Positions 43,650 through 56,025 are shown, counted from the first letter of the stretch. The stretch is 64,000 bases of DNA from Aphrocallistes beatrix (GCA_963281255.1 OY725499.1:1620096-1684095); one strand, 5' to 3'. Notes: generated by a model not told the origin, from the letters alone. Program-made: numbers and translations.

Positions 43650-46089
43650 TAATCCTGTCATCCAGCGAATCGCAATGATCCACCCATGACCACTTGGATT
43701 GGGAATCTTGGGATACTGTTCGAGATCGATGCCACACTCTGGAAATTTGCCCGAAGACAATGCATGAAGAGGCAGTCTTCACAACCGGGCAGCTGTCCTG
43801 ATTCGATCTCCCCTTTCTTTGCCCTGAACATTTGAAAGTGTAGCTCGTTCACAGTGGTAGATGGACATTTGTTAGCATATAGCTTACAGGTGAACTCATG
43901 GTCAAGAATTTGATTAAGTTCGTTTTACTTTTGGATAACGACAAAAGACACCTTCATTGCTTTATCTTATGGCCAGCTACAATGTTGCCGAAGAGAAGAC
44001 CATTGTCTGATCCATGGTTAACTCGCTCGGCATCCTTAAAAGTCTTATTGTCGCCGTGAGCTTTTTGTACAAGGCTCATTCCATCAATAATGAAAGCTGA
44101 TGGTTGTGGAATGATTTCTGCTGAAGAAACATTTTTCTCAAATTTTCGCGCCAGGGTAGCTTTACTGGTTTTCTTCAGGGTACCATCACAATTACTGAGG
44201 GACCATGGCAATGGTCCAAGAGGGTGATCCAGAACTGAGCTCATGTCCAACTTTCTACTCTTCGCAATGAGGACCATGTGACCAAATAATTGTGTTCAGC
44301 TTTGAGGATAACTTCTTTGTTGTTACTTTTAGCCACTATGTTTGTTCACATTAGAAGATGTCTTTAATTTGTGCTTGGGAAGTGGATCATGAAAAAGCAT
44401 ATCTCTGAATTAAATTCTGTTCTATTGGAATGCTTGTATGCTGTGTCTCCAATCTTCTTGGCTGTTAGAAGATCACTTACAAAATCAGAAGGTGCAGTAG
44501 TACCTGCTAAAAGACTGATCAGCTCAGTCGACTCTCCACTAAATGGGTTAATCCATTCATTTTCCATCAAATCAACAAGCGATTGTACAGCTAATTCATC
44601 CTTTCGAATACGAGATGATTCTAAGTCGTGATGGCTGATGCCAGCTGGCCTGATATCTGTCAATTCCCGTCGTTGTTTTAGACACGTACTTCTATACTCT
44701 ACAATAGCGACTCAATGCAGCCGGCTTGAGGCAAAATCCCTTCGTTCCTCCAGCGGTCTGTGTGTCCTTTTTAATCGTTTCCTCAATGGTTTGGCCCACT
44801 GGAATTCTTCCAAAAGGGATTTTCTCTGCCAATTTGTACAGAAAACCCTCCATTACTAAATTGGTCATGTACATTCGGATGATCAATTGAGAGATTGGTC
44901 ATTTCGTCATAGTAAACGGAGAGGTAACGACTACACGTAATGTGTTATATCGTAAGCAAAACACCAAAGGAGAACAGCACGAATGGCATACAGATGAAGT
45001 AACCAATTTCCTTCTGTTGAAGATTTAATCAAATGTTGAAGTGCCTCGACCATGTAAATGTATGACATCCAAAATTGTGCCAAAGGCCCCGCCTCAGATC
45101 TCAGGATTGAAAGATATTACTGGAAGAGTTCGAACAAATGGGTAAAACGTGGATTGAGATGAATGTCAACTAAGTTTTTTGGGTAACTCACTGATTAAGA
45201 TTGACAAACAATGATCGTGTGTCATCTAACACAGACTGAAACTCTTTTTCCATTTTTGAAACCATTCAAGGAAACTCTTCAAAGCTAGTCTGTGAATCTC
45301 GAAGGCCTGCGTCAAGAAACCGTTTCCCAATAATTCCTAAGAAGTTGCATATTCTGTGAAATCCACCCATCTTCAGTACAATTGGTTTAAACTTATCTGG
45401 GTGTTTCCATACGATGTCTACTGCCTTTGCGTACAATGCTTGGTCAAAAACGCATACAATTTCCCTTAATCTAAGATATTCATTTATCTTGAAAGCCTGT
45501 GTTATGATTTCATTCACTGTGCTTAAAGCTGCTGCAGGTGCGTTGATAGTTGGGAGGTAACCTATTGTGTCCTGAGTGATAGGAGTTTGATCTCTCGTCA
45601 TGATGTTAAAGCCAGTCCAACCACAAAGCTTTGCTCGGTGATGTTGATTTGTCTTGTCATACACCAGTAAAGTTCTTCATCTGTGCTGTTTTAACTACAG
45701 CACTGAAATTAATTCGTATAGGTTTAAATGCAGGTGGACCAACGCTCGTCGGCATTTAAAGTTAGCAGAACAAACTCTACTTGGGCAATGCTTCTCTACT
45801 TTTGTTGTGAAAACAGGTGCTGATGCTTCACATGTATATGCCATTGGTTGAACCACTATACCATTCACTCGGTGAGAAGTTTCACCTCCCTAAGTGTTTC
45901 TTCCAGTCGGTCAATATTATCGAAAGCCAATGTTGGAAGACGCCAGGATAGCAATTTGATGGTAAGATGATGCCCATTTCGTCACTACTGTCAAGCTTAA
46001 TTAAACACAGTGCCGTTTCTATTTCCTCTAGTTTTGAATAGGAAACTCATGGCCCAGGCGGTTTAATATAAATATTGTAAACAAAGGTT

Positions 46090-47510
46090 AACGAATAATT
46101 TCTCAAATGCATCCTAAAATATAATATTCGAAATCTACAGCACTAAAAACCGTCAGCCGAAGCTAGTCTCTAGCCTATTTTTTTAATTTGTTTACTTTAT
46201 GTATCTATTGTAAACAAAGGTAAACAAATTGATCATCAAATTTACTCGAAAATATGATATTCGAAATCTACACCCCTGAAAACCCCATGTCAACCGTTGA
46301 AAGCAAGTTTCTAGCATATTTTTGAGATTTATTTGCTTTATGTATCTATTGTAAACAAAAGTAAACAAATTAATTATCAAATTTACTCGAAAATATGATA
46401 TTAGAAACCTACACCCCTGGAAACCCCATGTCAACCGTTGAAAGCAAGTTTCTAGCTTATCTTTGAGATTTGTTTACTTTATGTATCTATTGTAAACAAA
46501 AGTAAACAAATTAATTATCAAACTTACTCGAAAATATGATATTCGAAATTTATACCCCTAAAAACTTGTTGGAAGCTAGTCTCTAGCACTTTTTTCAAAA
46601 TTCGTCAAATGGTGCGAAAATATGTATATAAAGGTGTGAAAATATGCACATAATATTTTTTATTGCCATGCACTATAATATATAAGATATCAAACATAAG
46701 TTGTAGCTTTGAAGTATTGATAACAATGACGATATATTGTAGTGTCGTACAATGGTTTCTATTGTAATAGTGCAGTCATTTATTTTGTATAGAAAAGGTG
46801 TGAAATGTTTCTATTTTTTTCAGAGGTGTGAACATTTCGCTTAGATCTTAGAACTTAATCGTAGTCATATCATTTGACACCTACATGCCAATTTTCACAT
46901 CTCTATGAATTCCCAATTCTTCAATCTATTCGGGCAAACACACACACAAAAAAATCCTAGCATTTTAATATATAAGATATATACGGTGTATATAGTACTA
47001 TCTTATATACACGTATTAAAACACCAGGATTTTGTTTGTTTGTCCGAATTGATTGAAGAATTGGCAAGTCGTAGAGATATGAAAATTGGCATGTAGGTGT
47101 CAAAAGATATGACTACGATTAAGTTCTAAGATCTAAGCGAAATTTTCACACCTTTTCTATACAGCATAAATGACTAAGCTATCACAATAGAAATCATTGT
47201 ACGACACTACAATAGATTGTCATTGTTATTAAGCCACAACTTATGATTGATATCTTAAATATATTATAGTGTATAGCAACAAAAAAGATTATGTGTATAT
47301 TTTCACACCTTTATATACGTATTTTCATACCATTTGACGAATTTTGAAAAATATGCTAGAGACTAGCTTCCAACGGGTGACATTGGGTTTATAGGGGTCT
47401 AGATTTCGAATATCATATTTTCAGATCTATATGATAAATTATTTGTTACTTTTGTTTATATTAGATACATAAAGTAAACAAATCTAAACATTTGTTAGAA
47501 ACTTGCTTTC
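46090..47510. repeat. SAT141 array and its inverted partner
   Basis: 46120-46580 holds about 3.5 units (period 141 bp, CAACCGTTGAAAGC at 46291 and 46432). 46590-46970 is the associated tail. From 47020 the same tail and then one or more units follow in reverse, so the whole is a large palindrome centred near 47000. The right arm passes into the Merlin relic at 47531. Confidence 0.72.
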
Positions 47511-47530
47511 AACGAGTAACATGGGGTTTC

Positions 47531-47803
47531 AACTGCTACGCTACTACTTATTGTCCAAACATCTTTTTACCTAGAACAACTATATACACTGATGAATGGG
47601 CATCTTGCAACATTTTAGCGCGTACAGGTTATCATCACGAGACAGTGAATCATTCTGAAATTTTGTTGATCCAACCACTGGAGCGCATACTCAGAAAATT
47701 GCAGGCAGTTGGGGAGGAGCTAAACGAAAGCTGAGATCACAAACCACTAACCCTGATCTATTTGAAACCCAAGTTTGACTAATTCATTAAAGAATGGCAA
47801 GGA
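47531..47803 (+). pseudogene. Merlin (IS1016/ISXO2-like) transposase relic, C-terminal part
   Basis: The first frame reads TTIYTDEWASCNILARTGYH then HETVNHSE, the region with the second catalytic Asp of the DDE_Tnp_IS1595 fold. One base is lost after that, and the next frame reads DPTTGAHTQKIAGSWGGAKR (near 47672), where Merlin enzymes normally have the third acidic residue position, here AGSW. It then reads LRSQTTNPDLFETQ and, after a further shift, FIKEWQGI. Merlin elements are cut-and-paste transposons. This fragment has no visible ends. It directly abuts a SAT141 unit. Confidence 0.8.
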
Positions 47804-47804
47804 A

Positions 47805-47945
47805 TTATGAATTATTCGAAAAATGCATTCATATAATTTATGATATTTTCTTGTAAAATACTTCAATTTTGAATGATTCTTCTCAGGCTTGAGGAATTAT
47901 TAATTATTCTAATAATTCATGAATTCATGAATTAGTTAACTTAGC
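47805..47945 (-). repeat. AT-rich GAATTATT repeat, inverted partner of 39413-39620
   Basis: GAATTATGAATTATTCGAAA, CATTCATATAATTTATG, TGATTCTTCTCAGGCTTGAG and GAATTATTAATTATT match the earlier segment in reverse. Confidence 0.6.
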
Positions 47946-47949
47946 TTGA

Positions 47950-48791
47950 AATGCACATTGTAGAAGTATGCCGGAGGAGGATATGCAAGAAGGAAAGATG
48001 AATCACTTTATGAAGCTGGCCTTTAAAAGAGAGAAAATTTAAATATAAGAACATAGAAATTAACCATCAAATTTGCCTAATGACGAGCCCAGAGTTAGAA
48101 TCGGGGTCATTTTTCAGAACCCGATTCTAACTAAATGAGCAATGTCTAGCTTGATTTCTCCAGGGGTAGTATAGTTATTGAGCAAGTACATGCAACAAAA
48201 GTTAAATTACCTTCCATTTAATATGCACTAGATATTAGTATTTGAGGAAATTTAATGAACATTTACATTCAACATCAACAAACGTTATAACCAAACTTAA
48301 ACAGCATAGCTGATACCAACCTTGGTTAATAGTTATCAAGTTACCAACAAGTAAAAAGCAAAATGCAAATAGCGCACTTAACAGCACGTTGATAAAGAAT
48401 AGCGAAAATATTCAGTATAATGTAGTGCAACTTTTTATATATAATTTAAAGACCTGGAATAGTGAAATCGCACCTAATTTAAAGTAGGAAAACATTTTGA
48501 GAAAAGTATAGATGTTAATTTTCCTTTTTAATTTGCTGAGAATGGTCTGTATCGTCATACGGCTCACATTTTATTATAAAAGTTAAATAAAATGAAAATT
48601 TTCTAGATTGTGCAAAATACACAACACAACAAGATTTTTCATCAGAGATCACATACCTCTATCTTATCTTACTTTTCAATAGTATCGTGTTACATAGATA
48701 CTAAATTACTATATAGACGTGTATTTTGTTTCAATTATCTTGACTAAAAATAACTTTACTCATTTCAATTCAAAGAAATCAAATTCTAATC
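47950..48791. other. No gene seen
   Basis: AT-rich sequence without recognisable features. Confidence 0.4.
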
Positions 48792-48799
48792 ATGCATCG

Positions 48800-50340
48800 A
48801 GCTTGTACAAATCATCCCACAATTTTTGCTACGTTTGTGGTCATTTTTGCGTCAAATCTCAAAGAAGAACAACACGAATCAATTGAAGAATATCTACGAA
48901 TTGTATTTCGGATGTCCACTTGGCGACCAGGACAAGTCATGGACACCACATGTGATATGCACTTCTTGTTCAAGTGGACTACGTGATTGGTTAAATAAAA
49001 GGAAACTTTCAATGCCATTTGCAATTCCCATGGTCTGGAGGGAACAGAAAAATCACTATGATGATTGTTACTTCTGTCTTATCGACATTACAGGATTTTC
49101 AAGCAAGAATAAGCATACCATTGTTTACCAAGACTTGGAATCTGCTCGCAGACCAATTCCACACGACATCTTACCAATCCCAATTCCTAAGCCACAGCAA
49201 ATCAACTTCGAGTCTGAAATGGTGGAAGATTTGGAATTTCCCGCGGAAGAAGTTCATACATATTGTACATATCCTAACTATGTCCCAGAAGATGAATTAC
49301 TAGCGCCAAACATTTTCACAGGGAGAATTGAATGACCTGATCAGGGATTTAGACTTATCTAAAGAAAAAGCTGAACTTCTTGCATCCAGGCTCAAACAGA
49401 AAAACCTACTCGACAAAGATGTCTTAATATCTCACTATCGCAAGAGAAATTTGGATATCGCTCAACACTTCACCACTGATGGTCCACTGTGTTATTGTAA
49501 TGATATAGAAGGACTCTATGCAAACCTATTACAAGAATATTCTTCCTCTGATTGGCGACTTTTCATTGACTCATCAAAACGCAGTTTGAAGGCTGTTCTG
49601 TTGCATAACGGAAATCTAAAGCCTGGACTTCCAATTGCTCACTCCGTCTATCCAAAGGAAACCTTCGTAAATTTGCAGGAAGTTTTAGAGGCAATAAAGT
49701 ATAGAACATATGTATGAAATATCTGCGGTGATCTTAAGGTAATCGGGCTATTGATGGGTTTTACAACAAGGTTTAACGAAGTATTGTTGTTTCCTTTGTC
49801 TATGGGACAGCCGTGCAACTGGTGAACATTCCAAAAAATGTGATTGGCCGAAGAGAACCTATGAAGTGGGAAAAAACAATTTGCAACATTCACCATTGGT
49901 TGATCCAAACAAAATTTTCTTACCACCACTTCATATAAAACTTGGATTAATGAAAACATTCGTAAAAACAATGGGCAAAACAAATTCAGCAGGATTTCAG
50001 CATTTGGAGAGCAAATTTCCAAATTTAAGCGAGGCAAAGATAAAAGTGGGATTCTAAGTCGTCAGAAGTCGTCGGATTATAGAGAAGGAGTGGAAACCTT
50101 GCTTAACGCATATGAGAAGATGGGCTGCCGTATGTCGCTAAAGCTTCACTTCTTGCACTCTCACCTCGATTTCTTACCTGAACGGAGAGCTCCTGATGGA
50201 TGGATACAAGATAATCCGTCGTTACGAGAAATTGCTAAAAAATTGCAGCCTGGTCGTCTATTGCCAGCGGGCCCTTTCTGTCACTCGCATGATGGAGATG
50301 GAGGCCCCCTGCATCTTGCCAAGCCTGTGGTTAGAAGTGC
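48800..50340 (+). pseudogene. Uncharacterised repeated-family protein (zinc-finger-like start), broken
   Basis: Segments in changing frames read NFCYVCGHFCVKSQ (48820 region), then YELYFGCPLGDQDKSWTPHV and CTSCSSGLRDW with MPFAIPMVWREQK and CYFCLIDITGFSSKNK (48826-49335). Then NDLIRDLDLSKEKAELLASR and WRLFIDSSKRSLKAVLLHNG (49328-49717), then CGDLKVIGLL, VDPNKIFLPPLHIKLGLMK (49890-49960) and MSLKLHFLHSHLDF (50132-50173). I recognise this order from proteins of unknown function present in many copies in arthropod genomes, probably of transposon origin. Paired Cys residues in the first 60 positions suggest a metal-binding domain. At least four frame changes rule out function. Confidence 0.68.
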
Positions 50341-50344
50341 AGAT

Positions 50345-51580
50345 TGATTGTAATACAAATTCTATGGATAACTTTGAATATATTAGAAAATGGCGAATCT
50401 AATCATTAAATATGTATCCAAATGTGGCAATTATGGTAAATAATGAATACAATTGTCGTTAATAATGTGTACAGAAAAATTGGAGAACTTTTGAAAATTA
50501 TCTTGAATGTTCTGGCCTTGGACCTCCCATATTCGATCAAAAACCCCCATTTAGGGTCAAAAAAGAGATCCCTCTATCTCTGTAAATATAAGCCCAAATT
50601 CTTAGTTCTCACTTCCTAATATACTGTTTATGAGGGTACATATATGATTTATTGATAATAATCGCACTACATCTTATGGAATATAATATTTTTTAGATTT
50701 TTGTCATATGATGACGTAGCATTTTTCGGTCGTAGACTTTAGCTCTAACTTCCTAATGTACTTTTTGGAAGCTCTTTATTCATTCTAAACTGATAGATTA
50801 TACTTCGTAGTGCTAGGAATATGAATTATTATTGACAATTATCTCAAAATATTCGGGGTTAGGGGCATCAACGGAAATTTGTGGATTTTCAAGGTACTCT
50901 TGCTATTTTATGATCCAAATATACCTAAATCATCAGTATAAGTGCGAATAAATGTCTATCAATGCTTTTGTTCATTTATAATAACTCATTTTACATTTTT
51001 CTTAACATCAAAACTTAAAATCTCCATATCTCGGAACTTTAAAATTTCAAAATTGACCGTCTTTACAGTTTTAAGTCAAAATTGGTTTGAGATAAGGTAT
51101 GAAAATTTCAAGAGTTGTTCCATATTATTAGGCGATAAACGTAGGACCACTTTATTTTCGATATCTTATAACTTGGTGATTTTATACCTGATTTCCCCAA
51201 AAAAACAGACATTTTTTGCCATTTTTTTTCGGACACCGATAAAATATACAATTTTTGTCATTTTAACATTCTTTTGGTCCTATGAAGTGGCAAATATGAT
51301 AGGCTATCTATGATTCGATTTGAGAAACATTTGTTTCCTTGGTATGTCCTAAACAATTCCTTGAGTGGCCGAATTTCTACCATTAAGATGTGCTAGCGAT
51401 GAACGAAAAAAACAGACTTTGAGACGCTGTATCTCAAAAACTAGAAATGAGAATCAAGAACGGTTTGTAATGTGCAAGTATTTCCAGACGGAGATACCTG
51501 CCCACGCTTAACATCTCTTATAGCTCTACTTTCATCGTATGCTGTAAGCCAAATCATATGTTTATTCGAGGGCGGTATCA
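50345..51580 (+). mobile_element. TTAA-A element, 5'-truncated
   Basis: It starts abruptly at ATTGTAATACAAATTCTATG and ends TTATTCGAGGGCGGTATCA before TTAA (51581-51584). The 123-codon frame at 50942 has no recognisable domain and is not conserved. Confidence 0.7.
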
Positions 51581-51584
51581 TTAA

Positions 51585-53681
51585 TGCTGAATTCATCCTC
51601 AGCGCTAGATTTCCAGCAATTTGATATATATATTAACCATATTTGGAAACTTTTTTGTTTGACCGTACCTAGCAACGGCCAGGAATTTTTTTACATTCCT
51701 GACCGTTGCTAGGAAAAGGCAATCAAAATATTCTCAAATATGGTCAATATATATCAAATTGCTGGAAATTTAGTGCTAAGCACGAATTCAGTATTGGATT
51801 AAGGTTGGCCTTTCCTATGGGCATTTTGTTTTTTATCAAAAATTTGCCAAAAGTCCTTTTTAACCATTTTAGGATAACTAAAGGGGTTCTAAACAATAAT
51901 TTTGATTTTTAGAATTTCAATGCTAATATTTCGCCACTTAGAGCCACTTGTACCACCTGGTGTCGCCTAAAAAAGGACACATTTTGTCTCATATCCATAA
52001 CTTCTTTGAACCATGTCAGATCATCATTTTAAAAATTCCAGCAATTTGATATATACATATATTGGACATATTTGGAGAAATTATTTGGCTGCGGGTTCCT
52101 AACAACGGCCAGGAATGTGAAAAAATTTCTGGCCGTTGCTATGCACGGACATCCAAAAACTTCTCCAAATATGGTCAATATATATCAAATTGTTGGAAAT
52201 TTAGTGCTGAGCACGAATTTAGTATTAAAATGATGATCTGACATGGTTCGAAGAAGTTATTGATCTCGAATTCCGGTGGACACTATCGAATGTGGTTATT
52301 TTTTGGTGGCCATTCAGCAATGACCATTTTTCCCACTTTTGATGGAGAAAATTTGATATACCATATTTTGAAGTTAAGTAGTGCTATAAGTTGTCGAATA
52401 AGGATATTTGCATGTTATTTAATATTCCAAAACAGTTAAAACTATTGGAAAAATTGAGTGACATATATAAATATTTTCTAAATCTATTTTCTCGGACTTT
52501 TTTTAGCAATTATAAAGTTGATAACTTTTTGTAAATTCAACCTAGGGGCGAAAACTCAACGGTTTCTGATAGATCTCGAAGAGTAGAACATAATGAACAG
52601 ACAGAATTTTGATATTAGGAATAAAAGGAGAATTATGAAAAAAATAGTTTCAAAATTACTAAAAATATACTTCCTGGGGTGTTTTGGTGTGAATTTTTAA
52701 CAATATTCAAAATTTCAAAAATCTGTCTGTTCATTAGTTAGATCATCGATTTATGAATGAATTTGAAAAGTTTCTAAAGGATTGTGTGCATATTGTGTTC
52801 GATTTTTTCCTTGTAAAATGACCAAATTTTTTTGCAGATATCTCAGCGAATCAAATCTGCACTGAAAAAATTAAATGAATTGGTTGAAAATGTCAAAAGT
52901 TAGCAATTATAGGAAAGGCCAACCTTAACGACCTGGCATAGTCAAATAAAGTTATAGATATGTGATTTCGACGGATACTATCGGACATGGTCATTTTTGG
53001 GTCCCCAGTCATAACTGACAACTTTTTACACTTTTGAAGATATCATGATGTGAAAATATTTTATATGCCATATTTTGTAGTTAAGTACTACTATAAGTTG
53101 TTTGATTTAGGATATTTGGATGTTATTTAATACTAGGATGCTGTAAAACTAATGGAAATCAATCCTTTCCGAAGAAAATTGCTTTGTAGCCTGTTTTTAG
53201 CACTTAAAAAAATCAATTTTACAAAGGAGGAATCTTTAGTTACAAAGGTCGTAGACTAAAAAACTCGACGGTTTTGGAAATATCTGGTCACGTTGAACAA
53301 AATGATAGAGACAGATTTTCTATATTCTACTTTAGAAAAACGTTAAAATATTTTTCTTTTCCAAAATCTGCTTCTAAATATTGTAGCAACGAAATTGGAA
53401 AGAAAAAAATTAATTGGGTTAAAATTGAAAATTCTATTCCTATTATTTTCTTTATTCAACCATTTCGTGCAAGAATAATTAAGTAAAAGAGGCATAAGCT
53501 ATTGAAGTTTCCTTGAATGTCCTCTATAAATTAGGTGATTTGGGGGGAAAAAAAATTTTTCTTGCTTCTTGAGCTCCCGAAATGTGTATTTTTGCAGATA
53601 ACTCATCGAGAACAGTTTCCACAAAAATTTTGAGAAAATAATGAAAACTTTTTGAGTTAGTTCTGGAAGGAAACACCAACC
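51585..53681 (-). mobile_element. TTAA-C element, one half missing, split by a TTAA-B element
   Basis: It runs from TGCTGAATTCATCCTCAGCG to 51798, is broken at TTAA by the TTAA-B copy 51803-52924, and resumes at 52929 (CGACCTGGCATAGTCAAATA). It ends CTGGAAGGAAACACCAACC at 53681. Comparison with 36960-38760 shows the joined sequence (CAGTATT...TTAA...CGACCTGGCATA) is continuous. The other half is lost beyond the adjoining TTAA-A fragment. Confidence 0.7.
51803..52924 (+). mobile_element. TTAA-B element, complete, 1122 bp
   Basis: GGTTGGCCTTTCCTATGGGC to TATAGGAAAGGCCAACC with TTAA at 51799-51802 and 52925-52928. No coding capacity. Confidence 0.8.
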
Positions 53682-54059
53682 TTGAGCCCTTTTAACCCAT
53701 ACCTGCAGAATCATGAGCTACAGGCCTCGATGCAGTTTTTCTACTCGAAGACCGGAGCGCCCTTCTAAAGTGCATTAGTCCCCTGGGTTTTGCAAGTGCA
53801 CTTGATATATATACAGTCGCAGAATACTGTTTAATACGGGAACGTTCGGATTTTAAGGTTGTTATTATAAAACTCTATTGACTAAAGTTGTCAAATTTGA
53901 ACTTTTGCATGCACCCCGTTTAAGACCACTCAAAGAAATTTAATAGTAATGACTTTTTGAGACTATATTTTTGGGAATACTAATTTTTATTTTACCCAAG
54001 CGATAACATGTAATCACCCTAAAATTTTTCTTTAGAATATATTTAACTAACTAATATAA

Positions 54060-54450
54060 TTTTCTCTGGAAAAAAGTCGGATCTTACTCCTATATTTAGT
54101 GCACAACTTCTTACTGATTTTCAGAATGGAAGGAGCCAAAGAGCTATAGCATCTCTATTTATACGTGAACTCGAAAATTGCTATACACCATGTGATAGCT
54201 CTGGTGTAAGAATTCTTCTCAATTTGCGGACCTCCAGAAGAAAGGATGCCCACGCATTACTACTGCAAGGTATGATCGCATGAATAGACGAATGGCCTTG
54301 CCGTCCTGGTATTTCACACACAAAATTGCTAATGCTCTCAGACTTATAGAGCCAATGTAATGACTCGTACGATTCGGAACCTACTAGAGAGGCAATTTGA
54401 AGGCTTGCAGACCAGAAAAGAAACCGCGACTAACTGGTCCCATTAGTCTT
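54060..54450 (+). pseudogene. Tc1-like transposase N-terminal relic
   Basis: Frames read LLTDFQNGRSQRAIASLF (helix-turn-helix, near 54107), then GCPRITTARYDRMNRRMAL and NALRLIEP with MTRTIRNLLERQFEGLQTRK (54247-54420), the order of the two DNA-binding domains of Tc1 transposases. The catalytic part is missing. Confidence 0.65.
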
Positions 54451-54568
54451 TCCCGCCTAGCTCGTTAAGCTCGCTATTTTACCTGAATATCTTTCTCATG
54501 CTGTCCAGGAAATTTACTTGCTACTTTTTTACCCGCCATCCAGAATATTTAGATGCTACCTTTTTTAA

Positions 54569-55767
54569 GGTTGGCCTTTCCTATAATAGCTAACTTTTGA
54601 AGTTTTCAATCGATTCATTTAATTTTTTCAGTGCAGATTTGAAACGCAGAGTTATCTGCAAAACTCCATTAATAACTGAAATATTGAAACAGATAAAATT
54701 TTTAAAAAACATTTAGTCATTTTACAATAAAGAAATCGGACACAATATGCTTACAATCCTTTAGAAACTTTTCAAATTCATTCATAAATCGATGATCTAA
54801 CTAATGAACAGACAGATTTTTGAAATTTTGAAAATTGTTGAAAATTTACACCAAATCACCCGAGGAATTATATTTTTAGTAATTTTGACACTATTTTTTT
54901 CATAATTCTCTTTTTATTCGCAATATCAAAAGTCTGTCTGTTCATTATGTTCTCCTCTTCGAGATCTATCAAAAACCGTTGAGTTTTCGCCCCTATGATG
55001 AATGTACAAAAAGTTATCACCTTTATAATTGCCGAAAAAAAGTCTCAGAAAATAGGATTTAAAAAATATTTATATAAGTCCCTCAATTTCCATTAGTTTT
55101 AACTGCTTTGGAATATTAAATAACATGCAAATATCCTTATTCAACAACTTATAGCAGTACTTAACTTCAAAATATGGTACATCAAAATTTTTCATCATCA
55201 AAAGTGTGAAAACTGGTTATTGATGACTGGCCACCCAAAAATAACCACATTCGATAGTATCCGCCCGGAATCCCAGATCTATAACTTCTTTGAACCATGT
55301 CAGATCATTTTTAATGCTAAATTCGTGTTCAGCACTAAATTTCCAGCAATTTGATATATATATTGACGATATTTGGAGAATTTTTTAGTTGTCCGTGCCT
55401 AGCAACTGCCAGGAATTTTTTCACATTCCTGGCCGTTGCTCGGAACCCGCAGCCAAAGAATTTCTTCAAATGTACCCAATATATATATCAAATTGCTGGA
55501 AATCTAGCGCTGAGGACGAGTTTTTCATTAAAATGATGATCTGACATGGTTCAAAGAAGTTATGGATATGAGACATTTCGGTTCAAAAATTTATCCTTTT
55601 TGGGCTACACCAGGTGGTACAAGTGGCTCTAAGTGGCGAAATATTTTCAATAAAATTCTAAAAATCGAAATTAATGTTTAGAACCCCATTAGGGATCTAA
55701 AAATGAGTAAAAAGGTCTTTTGGCAAATTTTTGATAAAAATCAAAATGCCCATAGGGAAGGCCAGCC
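54569..55767 (-). mobile_element. TTAA-B element, complete, 1199 bp
   Basis: Reverse orientation, TTAA at 54565-54568 and 55768-55771. The ends are GGTTGGCCTTTCCTATAATA and CCCATAGGGAAGGCCAGCC. This is one of the least altered copies. Confidence 0.8.
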
Positions 55768-56025
55768 TTAAAAAAAGGTTGTAAGTAGCAACTAAAAAAA
55801 AGTAGCATGTAAATCCCTGCATCGTATAAGACTAGGATTTTTATTGTTAATCTTTCTGGTTGAGTTATTTAATTCGGTGAATGCCTGAAATTACCAAATA
55901 TATTAAGTGGTCTTAGAAATTTTTCCGCGACTGCATAGCGCATTATATGTCTAGATATTCTAAATATTTTCCTGATTTATGTCTTATCGAAATGTATATT
56001 TTCTATTAGTCTATGTTATTAATGA

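Larger units (their letters stand above)
42135..46060 (-). pseudogene. Uncharacterised family with a C-terminal CXC-like cysteine region, broken
   Basis: Reading down the minus strand, broken frames give FDNIDRLEETL and TSHRVNGIVVQP (near 45925-45840), then TIGYLPTINAPAAALSTV and VCVFDQALYAKAVDIVWKHP with GIIGKRFLDAGLRD (45664-45266). Next come INPFSGEST (44663-44364), then GPLPWSLSNCDGTLKK, ATLARKFEK and PSAFIIDGMSLVQK (44277-43954). Then GCEDCLFMHCLRANFQS and WMTGL (43852-43650). After a mariner insertion come PAPNAIIEFLSCKCTSVCK and GLKCTISCRLQDCNNW (to 42135). I recognise this order from uncharacterised proteins repeated in many invertebrate genomes. The closing C-x-C pattern resembles CXC domains, and no function is established. 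Several frameshifts and the mariner make it non-functional. Exon structure versus decay cannot be fully separated here. Confidence 0.68.
53814..55933 (+). mobile_element. Tc1-like element relic holding a TTAA-B copy
   Basis: The left end CAGTCGCAGAA after TA (53812-53813) and the right end (reverse complement CAGTCGCGGAAAAA, ending 55933) are similar. The right TA has become CA. It contains a decayed transposase start (54060-54450) and the TTAA-B copy 54569-55767. An inner segment (54512-54562 and 55775-55830) has the ATTTACTTGCTACTTTTTT ends of another small element. Confidence 0.6.

Noticed and set aside
47590..47605. CTGATGA word near 47589
   Set aside because: It encodes TDEW of the Merlin relic and has no stem II or GAAA partner.
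50942..51313. 123-codon reading frame in a TTAA-A fragment
   Set aside because: AT-rich chance frame, no domain, not conserved in other copies.
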